Below are positions 8,515 to 16,087 of a stretch of DNA of 35,607 nt, piece after piece. The DNA is taken from the NCBI RefSeq assembly GCF_018780105.1, contig NZ_JADMKC010000017.1:1-35607 (forward strand), in the 5' to 3' direction. How positions within the stretch are numbered: position 1 is the first letter of the stretch; each line of letters starts with the position of its first letter. The stretch comes from Thiobacillus sp. Its GTDB lineage: Bacteria; Pseudomonadota; Gammaproteobacteria; Burkholderiales; Thiobacillaceae. A program made the position numbers and the translations under genes. The notes under the pieces are model-generated. The model had not been told where the DNA came from and ran no database searches. It saw nothing but the letters and a program-made list of their open reading frames with translations.

Positions 8515-8815
8515 TGGCGGGCGCTGTTTGTCGGCATACATGCGCAGGTCCGCCTGTTTGATCAAGGCCTCCGGGCTGTCGCCATCATCGGGAAACAGGG
8601 CGATGCCGCTGCTGGCCAAAACCCGGATCAGCTGGCCATCCAGCTGAAAATATTCGGCCAGTTTTTGCTGGATCTTCTGCATCACGGCCTCCAGCGCATC
8701 CGTGCTTTCCACACTTTCGATCAGTACGATGAATTCGTCGAATGCCACCCGCCGAGCCGCTGCCGCTGGATGAGTTCGAGACGTTCATGCACAGGGACTT
8801 TCACTAATCCTTGCG
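8515..8815 (-). pseudogene. Decayed GGDEF (diguanylate cyclase) remnant
   Basis: Translating the minus strand gives the C-terminal half of a GGDEF domain: FDEFIVLIE, then SSGIALFPDDGDSPEALIKQAD and RMYADK. Just upstream, in another frame, is VHERLELIQRQRLGG, which resembles the start of a GGDEF domain (HERLE) joined to its RLGG. The two halves are out of frame and the middle is missing, so the gene has an internal deletion and a frameshift. No start codon with full N-terminus exists. It converges on, and its open frame runs into, the 3' end of the Rieske gene. No function is expected. The remaining sequence up to 8924 holds nothing else I can support. Confidence 0.6.
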
Positions 8816-8924
8816 TGCGGGCCCCCACTCTGTGAAGGTGTGGAATAGTTGCTGTTCGTTCGATCCGAGCCGTCGCAGTCTGCCCGAGATGCCTTTATTT
8901 TGAATTCCCTGTCGAGTCATCCGC

Positions 8925-11627
8925 ATGTCCCCTGAAGCGTCCCCCTGGCATACCCGGCCGGCGGCCGAAGCCGCACACGCGCAGGGCGTTGATCCGGCGC
9001 ACGGCCTGAGCGCCGTGGCGGTCGCCGAACGTTTGTCGCGCTTTGGCGAGAACCGTTTGCGCGAAGCCCGGCCGCGCCCGATGTGGCTGAAGTTTCTCGG
9101 TCAGTTCAAGAACTTTCTCGTCATCGTGCTGTTGGTCGCCGCGGTGCTGGCGTGGGCCGTGGGTGATCCGGTGGATTCCGCAGTCATTCTTGTCGTGGTC
9201 GTGTTCAATGCCGCGCTCGGGTTTTATCAGGAATACCGGGCGGAGCGGACCCTGGCGGCACTCAAGCAGATGCTGACTGCGTGCGCACGGGTGCGGCGCG
9301 CGGGTAGTGTGATGGACGTGGACGCGATCCAGCTGGTGCCGGGTGACATCGTATTGCTGGAAGCGGGCGACCGCATTCCGGCGGACGGCCGCCTGCTGGT
9401 TGCCCATGCGCTGGAAGTCAACGAAGCCGCGCTGACCGGCGAATCGCACACCGTGGGCAAGTCGACGGCGCCGCTGACGGTCGTGGACCTGCCGCTGGGC
9501 GACCGGCTCAATCTGCTCTACATGAATACCGTCGTCACGCGCGGCCGCGCCGAACTGCTGGTGACCGCGACCGGCATGGCTAGCGAAATGGGCAAGCTGG
9601 CCGGCATGATCGCCGCCGCACCGGAGGCGGAAACGCCGCTGCAAAAACAGCTCGACAGGCTGGGCAAGCATCTCGCCCTCATCGCGGGCGGCGTGGTGAC
9701 GCTGATTTTCGTGCTCGACTACGTGCGCGGTCTGGCCTGGACCGAAGCGGCCTTGACCGCGGTGGCGCTGGCGGTGGCCGCCATCCCCGAAGGCCTGCCT
9801 GCCGTGGTGACGGTGACGCTCGCCATCGGCATGTGGCGAATGGCGAGGCATCGCGCCATCCTGAAAAAGCTGTCCGCGGTCGAGACCCTGGGTTCGACCA
9901 CGGTGATCTGCTCCGACAAGACCGGCACCCTGACGCTCAACCAGATGACCGCGCGCGCCGGCTGGTTCGCCGGCAGCCGTTTCACGGTGAGCGGGGAGGG
10001 CTATCGGGCGGCGGGCGAAATCAGCTTGCAGCCGGATTCGCCGCTCGCTGTCGCGGGCGATGGGATTCAGGATCGGCTGCGGCCCTTGCTGTTGCCGATG
10101 ACGCTGTGCACCGAATCGCGGGTGCGCGACGGCCAGCTGGTCGGCGACCCCACCGAGGGTGCCTTGTGGGTGCTGGCGCAGAAGGGCGGGCTCGATCCGG
10201 AATACGAACTGGCGGAACAACCGCGCATCGCCGAGATTCCGTTCGATTCGGCGCACAAGTTCATGGCGACGTTTCACCACGCGGGCGCGGTGGTGGAGAT
10301 GTTCATCAAGGGCGCCCCCGACGTGTTGCTGGCGCGGTCCGATCATTGGCTGACTGCGGCCGGCGAAGCGGAACTGGACGCCGCCGCACGCCAGGTCATC
10401 GAATCCGAAAACGAAATCCTCGCGGGCCAGGCGCTGCGTGTTCTAGCGGTGGCGCGGCGCGTCATTCCGGCAACGGCGTTCGATCCGGCGGGCGATCTCA
10501 CCGACTGGGCGCAGGGCTGGACTTTTCTGGGCCTGGCCGGCCTGATGGACCCGCCACGCGCCGAGGCCCGGCATGCCATCGCCCAGTGCCGGCACGCGGG
10601 CATCCAGGTCAAGATGATTACCGGTGACCATGCCCATACCGCTGCTGCGATCGGGCGGGAACTCGGGCTCAGGGGCGAGGTGGTGAGCGGCGCCGAACTG
10701 GATGCCATGCAAGTGGGCGAACTGGCGCGGCGCATCCATTCGATCAGCGTATTCGCCCGCGTGTCGCCGGCGCACAAGGTCAAGATCGTCGAGGCCCTGC
10801 GCGCCGGCGGCCACATCACCGCGATGACCGGCGACGGCGTGAACGATGCGCCCGCACTCAAGGCGGCCGACATCGGCGTGGCCATGGGCATCACCGGCAC
10901 CGCGGTCACCCGGGAAGCGGCCACCCTGGTGCTGACCGACGACAACTTCGCCACGCTGGTGCAGGCGGTCGAGGAGGGTCGCGTGGTGTACGACAACATC
11001 GTCAAGTTCGTGCGCTTCCAGCTGTCCACCAACATCGGCGCGATGCTCACCGTGCTGGCGGCCACGCTCATGGGCATGCCCACTCCGTTCAGCGCGATTC
11101 AGCTGCTGTGGATCAACATCATCATGGACGGCCCGCCCGCAATGACGCTTGGCATCGAACCCGCTCGCCCCGGCATCATGCGCGACAAGCCGCGCAAGCC
11201 CTCGATGGGCATACTCACCGTGAAACGCATGTCGCGTCTGGTGATGTACGGCATCACCATGATGGCCGGCACACTGTTCATGTTCCAGCGCGGCCTCGCC
11301 ACACAGGACGACCACTACGCGCTCACGCTCGCCTTTACCACCTTCGTACTGTTCCAGTTCTTCAATGTGTTCAACGCCCGCGCCGAGCACGGCAGCACGT
11401 TCAACGCCAACTTTTTCCGCAACCACAAGCTGTGGCTGGCGCTGGCGGGGGTGCTCGGTCTGCAGGCAGCGGTCGTGCACTGGCCCGCGGCGCAGGCGGT
11501 ATTCGGCACCACCGGCCTGCAAGGGGGCGACTGGTTGCTGGCTGCGCTGGTGGCGTCCAGCGTGCTGGTGCTGGACGAGGTACGCAAGCTCTGGCTGGGA
11601 GTATGGCGGCGGATTGCCGCCCGCTGA
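8925..11627 (+). CDS. P2A-type cation-transporting ATPase (Pmr1/SPCA-like)
   Basis: This 900-residue membrane pump should export Ca2+ and/or Mn2+ from the cytosol. The order is an N-terminal cation-ATPase domain, A-domain TGES, M4 PEGLP (Glu289), phosphorylation site DKTGT (Asp331), hinge TGDGVND, then M5-M10. M6 reads LLWINIIMDGPPAM, the form seen in Golgi Pmr1/SPCA pumps. Ligands equivalent to SERCA site II (Glu309, Asn796, Asp800) are kept as Glu289, Asn731 and Asp735. Site I is lost: M5 has STNIGAM, with Ala where SERCA has Glu771. One ion per ATP is therefore likely. The position of Pmr1 Gln783, important for Mn2+, is Met740 here, so ion choice is uncertain. No clear Shine-Dalgarno and no adjacent metal regulator are seen. 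Confidence 0.92.
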   Translation: MSPEASPWHTRPAAEAAHAQGVDPAHGLSAVAVAERLSRFGENRLREARPRPMWLKFLGQFKNFLVIVLLVAAVLAWAVGDPVDSAVILVVVVFNAALGFYQEYRAERTLAALKQMLTACARVRRAGSVMDVDAIQLVPGDIVLLEAGDRIPADGRLLVAHALEVNEAALTGESHTVGKSTAPLTVVDLPLGDRLNLLYMNTVVTRGRAELLVTATGMASEMGKLAGMIAAAPEAETPLQKQLDRLGKHLALIAGGVVTLIFVLDYVRGLAWTEAALTAVALAVAAIPEGLPAVVTVTLAIGMWRMARHRAILKKLSAVETLGSTTVICSDKTGTLTLNQMTARAGWFAGSRFTVSGEGYRAAGEISLQPDSPLAVAGDGIQDRLRPLLLPMTLCTESRVRDGQLVGDPTEGALWVLAQKGGLDPEYELAEQPRIAEIPFDSAHKFMATFHHAGAVVEMFIKGAPDVLLARSDHWLTAAGEAELDAAARQVIESENEILAGQALRVLAVARRVIPATAFDPAGDLTDWAQGWTFLGLAGLMDPPRAEARHAIAQCRHAGIQVKMITGDHAHTAAAIGRELGLRGEVVSGAELDAMQVGELARRIHSISVFARVSPAHKVKIVEALRAGGHITAMTGDGVNDAPALKAADIGVAMGITGTAVTREAATLVLTDDNFATLVQAVEEGRVVYDNIVKFVRFQLSTNIGAMLTVLAATLMGMPTPFSAIQLLWINIIMDGPPAMTLGIEPARPGIMRDKPRKPSMGILTVKRMSRLVMYGITMMAGTLFMFQRGLATQDDHYALTLAFTTFVLFQFFNVFNARAEHGSTFNANFFRNHKLWLALAGVLGLQAAVVHWPAAQAVFGTTGLQGGDWLLAALVASSVLVLDEVRKLWLGVWRRIAAR

Positions 11628-11638
11628 CAGGCCCTGGT

Positions 11639-12136
11639 TTAACGCGGCGCCTGCCAGCAGTTGTTGTTGACCTGCCAGGTCATCGAGAGTTGTTCGCTGG
11701 TGGGGTAGAGCGCGTATTTGATTCCGATGTAATCCGAGCCCTTGCGCCAGAACATCGCCAGCAGATTCTTTTCGCCGTTGGCGACCACGCTGGAATAGGG
11801 AATCACTTTCAGCGGATTGCCGTACAGGTTGGAATAGTTGGACGCGATGACCACGAACGAGCGGAAGGCCGGCTCGACTTCCTGATCGAAGGCGACCAGC
11901 TTGTCGTTGCAGAACGTGAACAGGAAGCGGCGGCCAGCCGGATTGTTGGGCAGGTCGTAGGCGAACAGACCGTCGTTGCCGACCGCCAGGGTCTTGTCGA
12001 AATTCCAGGTCTTGAGCGCCTGCTCGACGGCGTCGCGCGTCATGCCATTCTTGAATTCGCCGATCTCCCAGGCGTGAACGGGCAGGGCAAACAGCAATCC
12101 AGCAAACAGGCTGAGGGTTCGGGTCTGAAGAGTCAT
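11639..12136 (-). CDS. Exported hypothetical protein
   Basis: This 165-residue protein begins with a Sec signal peptide (hydrophobic SLFAGLLFALP, then VHA before the likely cleavage at WEIG), so it should be periplasmic. The mature part includes GMTRDAVEQALKTW, a form also seen at the start of BamE/SmpA-like small exported domains, but similarity is too short to assign. Two cysteines (in FCNDK and NNCW) could form a disulfide. I placed the start at 12136 because the signal peptide starts there; the open frame upstream overlaps the tRNA. It converges on the ATPase gene with an 11-nt gap. Confidence 0.75.
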   Translation of the reverse strand: MTLQTRTLSLFAGLLFALPVHAWEIGEFKNGMTRDAVEQALKTWNFDKTLAVGNDGLFAYDLPNNPAGRRFLFTFCNDKLVAFDQEVEPAFRSFVVIASNYSNLYGNPLKVIPYSSVVANGEKNLLAMFWRKGSDYIGIKYALYPTSEQLSMTWQVNNNCWQAPR

Positions 12137-12224
12137 GGCTTTCAACGGGCAGGCAGGAAGCAGCCCCAAGCATACCGCAGGCCGTGTGGCCCTGCGTGTT
12201 CGGGTTGCTGACGGCCTGGGCAAT

Positions 12225-12250
12225 AAAAAACGACCCGGCGGGGTCGTTTT
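12225..12250 (-). terminator. Intrinsic terminator of tRNA-Ser
   Basis: The stem AAAACGACCC / GGGTCGTTTT (12227-12236 and 12241-12250, loop GGCG) is followed on the minus strand by a T-run ending about 12225. It begins 7 nt after the CCA end of the tRNA. The short T-run at the other side could give weak termination in the plus direction too. Confidence 0.85.
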
Positions 12251-12257
12251 ACAAGAC

Positions 12258-12347
12258 TGGCGGAAGCGGTGAGATTCGAACTCACGGATGGCTTGCACCA
12301 TCGCCGGTTTTCAAGACCGGTGCCTTAAACCGCTCGGCCACGCTTCC
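12258..12347 (-). tRNA. tRNA-Ser (anticodon UGA)
   Basis: This is a 90-nt class II tRNA with encoded CCA at 12258-12260. The acceptor arms are GGAAGCG and CGCTTCC, the T-loop is GTTCGAATC, and there is a long variable arm typical of serine tRNAs. The anticodon loop CTTGAAA gives UGA (bases 12311-12313), reading UCA and, with wobble, other UCN codons. Confidence 0.97.
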
Positions 12348-12384
12348 GTTGCGCTCAAGCACGAAGCGCTCAAGGCAGGCGCGC

Positions 12385-12390
12385 ATTGTA
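12385..12390 (-). promoter_or_regulatory. Likely -10 element of the tRNA-Ser(UGA) gene
   Basis: On the minus strand this reads TACAAT (5/6 match to TATAAT), 38 bp upstream of the mature tRNA 5' end. The -35 region is not close to consensus. The 12391-12620 stretch otherwise holds only an AACTGAC/GTCAGTT hairpin (12447-12478) and no gene that I can support. Confidence 0.4.
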
Positions 12391-12620
12391 GCGGGTTCGT
12401 CCGGGTTTGTGCTGCGTGCGCGGGGAGGAATTCGGGCCGGAAAATGAACTGACGTGGTTTCAACAGCGGCTGTCAGTTTTTCGTTATCGCGTCGGCATGG
12501 GGCGGCCAGACGATTTCATAAATCCGAATTAAACCAACAGCTTGAAAACAATCTCCGACGCCGGTGCGGTGGCATAAATGGTGCTGCTTGTTGAGCATCC
12601 AACCCAAGCCGATAACCGAC

Positions 12621-14132
12621 ATGAATGAACTCTTTGAAATGCTTGGCAACATCGCCCGCCGCCGCAAAGTGGAAACGGGATCGCCTTTCGCGAGCTTGAA
12701 AGCCACCGAGAAATGGCTGAAAGTGCTACCGGCCGATTCGGATTACGACGCGCACCATGCGCTGGTGGAAGGGATGGAGCGTTTCAATGCCGAAAACGAA
12801 GTAGCCACGCTGGGGCGGATGCAGGCATTGCTGAAACTGGAGTCGGTCGGGCTGCCGCTGCAGCATCGCATCGTCGATCAGTACGTGCGCAATCAGGCGA
12901 CCTTCCGTCTCGCGCGCCAGGCGCTGTGGCGCGAGACCTGGGTGTTCTGGTCGCTGCAGGCGGATGCCTGGCTGGGAATGCTGAAGCAGGCTTATCGCGG
13001 CCCGCACAGCGCGGACCTCAAACCGCATGTGGCCGAGATGGCGGTGCGCGCCTTGCGTTACGCCGCGCTGGTGATGCGCTGGGACTACCATCAGGCGCGC
13101 AATCCGGCAGCGTCCGGCTGGTGCCGCCTGCACAAGATTTACCGTCTGGTCGAGCGCGACGGGCTGGAGCGCAAAGAGGTGATGTTCAATTCACGCGCCA
13201 CCCATTGCGCACGCGAATACACGCTGCCGATGCTGATGGGTCTGGTGCAGCCGGTGGGCTATCGCGCCCAGGAAATCGAATCCATCGCACAGATTTTCGA
13301 GGGCTATACGCCTTTGCCGCTGCCGGAAAAAGTGCCTTATATCGATGTGCATACCCACATGGTGGATTTGTCGCAGGACGAAAGTGCTTTTGTGGTGGAG
13401 AAGGGAATGGGGCAGGGACGCCGCCTGCGTTACTTCGCTTTCCGTCCCTTGATCGACTACCTGAAAAAACTGGATGCCAGTCCGGATGCCGAGTCCGACC
13501 AGTTCTTTACGCGGCAGATCGCCAGCCTGATCGAGCGCGGCGGCATCCGTCGCAATCGCCAGCGTACCCATCGCTTTGGACGGGTATGGGTGGCATCCGG
13601 CATGCCCAACATTCTGGCGGCGCTGCTGGGGCCGGGCGCAGTGAAACACAGCCCGGTGCTCGAGCCTTGGATGCTGCGCGATGAAAGTACGGATGGCCTG
13701 GGCTTCGCCTTGCCGGAGGAGCAAGTGCTGCCGCATGGCCGTCTGGTGGCGGTGAGCTGGGACCCGGCTGAAAACGTCTGGCAGTTGCTGGCCACGCGCT
13801 GGAATCGCGAAGAAGACGGCCAGAATCTGGTGGGCACGCAGCGCCTGTCGCGGCATCCCAAACGGGTAGAGATTTATTCCGAATCCCAGACAGCCCAGTC
13901 CGAGCAGGAAAAAGTGTGGGCGGTGTATTTGCCGATGACCCACACCGAACAGAGCACGAGCAATCTGCTGATTCCGCAGAGCCACTACAAACTGGGCGCG
14001 TCGCTGATGCTGCGCGAGGACGATGTGGTGTATCGCCTGCGTCTGGGCGAAGTGCAGGAAAGCCATGAGGAATGGCTGCGGGTCAGCATGGATGTGGTGG
14101 GGCGGGAGCAGGAACTCGCTGTCGCAGCCTGA
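12621..14132 (+). CDS. Hypothetical protein, 503 residues
   Basis: I do not recognise this protein. It has no signal peptide or membrane segment, so it is probably cytosolic. The first ~250 residues look mainly helical, with several Trp/Arg-rich stretches (RQALWRETWVFWSLQADAWL). The last ~170 look beta-rich (LVAVSWDPAENVWQLLATRW, then RVEIYSES, then VVYRLRLGEVQESHEEW), the kind of pattern seen in small beta-barrels such as PilZ, but no RxxxR motif in the proper place supports a c-di-GMP site. Homology-like sequence begins around ATG 12621, which I prefer to the longer frame from 12564. No Shine-Dalgarno is clear. Base composition is like that of its neighbours. It converges on the Nudix gene. 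Confidence 0.75.
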   Translation: MNELFEMLGNIARRRKVETGSPFASLKATEKWLKVLPADSDYDAHHALVEGMERFNAENEVATLGRMQALLKLESVGLPLQHRIVDQYVRNQATFRLARQALWRETWVFWSLQADAWLGMLKQAYRGPHSADLKPHVAEMAVRALRYAALVMRWDYHQARNPAASGWCRLHKIYRLVERDGLERKEVMFNSRATHCAREYTLPMLMGLVQPVGYRAQEIESIAQIFEGYTPLPLPEKVPYIDVHTHMVDLSQDESAFVVEKGMGQGRRLRYFAFRPLIDYLKKLDASPDAESDQFFTRQIASLIERGGIRRNRQRTHRFGRVWVASGMPNILAALLGPGAVKHSPVLEPWMLRDESTDGLGFALPEEQVLPHGRLVAVSWDPAENVWQLLATRWNREEDGQNLVGTQRLSRHPKRVEIYSESQTAQSEQEKVWAVYLPMTHTEQSTSNLLIPQSHYKLGASLMLREDDVVYRLRLGEVQESHEEWLRVSMDVVGREQELAVAA

Positions 14133-14141
14133 GTCCCTTCG

Positions 14142-14175
14142 CCTCCGCTTGCGGGCGATTCAGCGCGAGCGGAGG
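14142..14175. terminator. Hairpin between convergent genes
   Basis: A 12-bp stem, CCTCCGCTTGCG (14142-14153) with CGCGAGCGGAGG (14164-14175, one G-T pair), has a 10-nt loop that contains the stop codon of the Nudix gene. It stands between two converging genes and could stop transcription from either side, but there is no T-run on either strand, so intrinsic termination is doubtful. Confidence 0.4.
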
Positions 14176-14693
14176 TCGCCGAAATGAAAGTCGAATGCGC
14201 CCTTGCGGCGGTCTTCGAAATACTGCTCCAGCGAAAGCCGGATGGTGCGAAACGCGATTTCGTCCCAGGGAATTTCGGCTTCGCTGAACAGCCGAGTTTC
14301 CAGCGACTCGATGCCGGGCTTGAAGTCCAGGTCGAGCAGGCGGGCGCGGAACATGAGGTAGACCTGACTGATATGCGGCAGGTTGTACAGGGTATACAGA
14401 CCGTGAACCTCGACCCGGGCGCCGGCTTCTTCCCAGGTTTCGCGCACTGCGCCTTCCAGCGTCGTTTCACCGTTTTCCATGAAGCCGGCGGGTAGCGTCC
14501 ACAAGCCGTATTTGGGTTCGATCGCGCGGCGGCACAACAAAATCTTGTCTTCCCATTCCGGCAGGCAGCCGACGACCATTTTGGGGTTCTGGTAGTGGAT
14601 CGTGCCGCAGTCAGGACATACATGGCGCGGCAGGTGGTCGCCCGTCGGTACCCGCAGCACGACGCTGCTGCCGCATTCACTGCAAAAATTCAT
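14160..14693 (-). CDS. Nudix hydrolase with N-terminal zinc ribbon
   Basis: This 177-residue enzyme should hydrolyse a nucleoside diphosphate linked to another group. A zinc ribbon comes first (Cys4, Cys7, Cys26, Cys29). The Nudix box follows as GFMENGETTLEGAVRETWEE then AG, an exact fit to Gx5Ex7REUxEExGU. The combination of a zinc ribbon and a Nudix domain recalls NudC (NADH pyrophosphatase), but this protein is shorter and lacks NudC's N-terminal domain, so the substrate is open (ADP-ribose-type or NADH-type). The start has AGGA 7 nt upstream. The 87-nt gap to the methyltransferase stop leaves it unclear whether it belongs to the pyc-yceF transcript or has its own promoter. Confidence 0.9.
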   Translation of the reverse strand: MNFCSECGSSVVLRVPTGDHLPRHVCPDCGTIHYQNPKMVVGCLPEWEDKILLCRRAIEPKYGLWTLPAGFMENGETTLEGAVRETWEEAGARVEVHGLYTLYNLPHISQVYLMFRARLLDLDFKPGIESLETRLFSEAEIPWDEIAFRTIRLSLEQYFEDRRKGAFDFHFGDLRSR

Positions 14694-14780
14694 GTTGCGT
14701 CCTATCTGTCAGGGTGGGGGCACGGTAGCAAAACGCGGCGGGTTTGTTCAAGGACCGGTGCGATCAGGTCCGGTTCCATC

Positions 14781-15482
14781 TCACACGCCGATTCCGAATA
14801 CCGCGAGGCGATCCTTCGACGCGTCGGTGTGCCCGCGCCAGTTTTTTGCGCTGCGGGTCTGGATCCACTGGCTGGGCAGGCTGATGTCCGCCCCCACGCT
14901 GATGAGGGTGGCGGGCGCCAGGGTTTGCGCCAGAGCCTCCAGCAAGGCTGCGCTGCGGTAGGGCGTTTCGATGAAAAGCTGGGTGGCGCGGTCGCGCCGC
15001 GCGGTTTGTTCGAGGCTGCGGATGGCCTGGCTGCGTTCGGGTTCCTTGGCCGGCAGGTAGCCGTGAAAGGCGAAGCGTTGTCCGCCCAGTCCCGAGGCCA
15101 TCAGCGCCAGCAGGATGGACGAGGGGCCGATCAGCGGCACGACCGGAATGCCTTCGCGATGCGCCGCGAGCACGAGCGCAGCGCCCGGGTCGGCGACGGC
15201 AGGGCAGCCGGCTTCGGACAGCAGGCCGAGGTCGTGGCCGGCCTTGAGCGGCGCCAGCAAGGTCGGTATCGAGGCGGCAGGCGTGTGCTCGTTGAGCTCT
15301 GAGAGTTGCAGCGACTGGATTGGTTGCGGGTGGCCCATGGCCTTGAGGTGGGCGCGGGCGGTCTTGGCGCGCTCGACGACGAAGTACTCGAGGCGACAGG
15401 CGATGGCGAGGGTGTCCGGCGGCAGGCAGTTGTGCGGATCGACCGGGCCGAGCGGAACCGGAATCAGGTAGAGGCTGGCCAT
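14781..15482 (-). CDS. RsmI-like SAM-dependent methyltransferase
   Basis: This 233-residue member of the tetrapyrrole-methylase superfamily is close to RsmI, the 16S rRNA C1402 ribose methyltransferase. Recognisable segments are LYLIPVPLG at the start, LLSEAGCPAVADPGA and VPLIGPSSILLALMASGL in the middle, and FHGYLPAKEPER. It is about 50 residues shorter than E. coli RsmI and lacks its C-terminal extension, so it may be the paralogue found beside maf genes whose substrate is unknown. I chose the start at 15482, where the similarity begins; the open frame upstream lies within yceF. Its start overlaps the yceF end by 19 nt, which suggests coupling. Confidence 0.85.
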   Translation of the reverse strand: MASLYLIPVPLGPVDPHNCLPPDTLAIACRLEYFVVERAKTARAHLKAMGHPQPIQSLQLSELNEHTPAASIPTLLAPLKAGHDLGLLSEAGCPAVADPGAALVLAAHREGIPVVPLIGPSSILLALMASGLGGQRFAFHGYLPAKEPERSQAIRSLEQTARRDRATQLFIETPYRSAALLEALAQTLAPATLISVGADISLPSQWIQTRSAKNWRGHTDASKDRLAVFGIGV

Positions 15483-16087
15483 GTCAGTACATCCACGCCC
15501 TCGTTCAGCAGCATCTCGGTCAGGGCCATCAGTGGCAGGCCGATCAGCGCGGTGGGGTCGGGGCTGTCCATGCGCGTCATCAGCGCGATGCCGAGCGCTT
15601 CGCTCTTGGCCGAGCCGGCGCAATCGTAGGGCGTTTCCTTTTTCAGATAAGCCTCAATCTGTGCGTCGGTGAGCGGGCGGATATGCACGACGGTGGGCAC
15701 GTCGCGCGTCTGGATGTGGCCGGTGCGACTGTTGAGCAGGCTCAGCGCAGTGTGGAACACCATGGCCTTGCCCTGCATTGTTTTCAGCTGGGCGAAGGCC
15801 TTGTCGAAATTGCCCGGCTTGCCGAGCTGTGCGCTGTCGAGCATCAGCACCTGATCGGAACCGATGATGAGTGCGTCGGGACAGGTTGACGCAGCAGCCT
15901 GCGCCTTCAGTACCGACAGCCGCAGCGCGGTGGCCGAGGGGGACTCGTCTGGCAGCGGGGTTTCGTCGACGTCGGGCGATAGCACCTCGAACGGGAGGCC
16001 GAGGCGCGACAGCAGTTCGCGCCGGTAGCGCGAGGTGGAAGCCAGGACAAGTTTGGCGGGTCCGGATTGCGGCGGGTTCTGCTTCAT
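15464..16087 (-). CDS. yceF: Maf-like nucleotide pyrophosphatase, YceF type
   Basis: This 207-residue enzyme is of the Maf/HAM1 fold. The sequence follows the YceF branch, which hydrolyses 7-methyl-GTP to m7GMP, rather than the dTTP/UTP branch. Markers are LASTSRYRRELL, VDETPLPDES, IIGSDQV with the catalytic Asp, and CAGSAKSEALGIAL. In E. coli yceF also sits beside yceD-rpmF, so the position supports the call; here pycA and pycB lie between. Its ATG overlaps the pycB stop in ATGA (16084-16087), and its end overlaps the next gene, so the three are probably translated as one unit. Confidence 0.9.
   Translation of the reverse strand: MKQNPPQSGPAKLVLASTSRYRRELLSRLGLPFEVLSPDVDETPLPDESPSATALRLSVLKAQAAASTCPDALIIGSDQVLMLDSAQLGKPGNFDKAFAQLKTMQGKAMVFHTALSLLNSRTGHIQTRDVPTVVHIRPLTDAQIEAYLKKETPYDCAGSAKSEALGIALMTRMDSPDPTALIGLPLMALTEMLLNEGVDVLTWPAST

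Noticed and set aside
12447..12480. AACTGAC/GTCAGTT hairpin with a T-run as a terminator
   Set aside because: The loop is 18 nt and no plus-strand gene lies upstream for it to end; too weak to list as a terminator.
12564..12620. Longer N-terminus of the 503-residue protein
   Set aside because: The added residues (RWHKWCCLLSIQ) look non-coding and no ribosome site precedes the earlier start.
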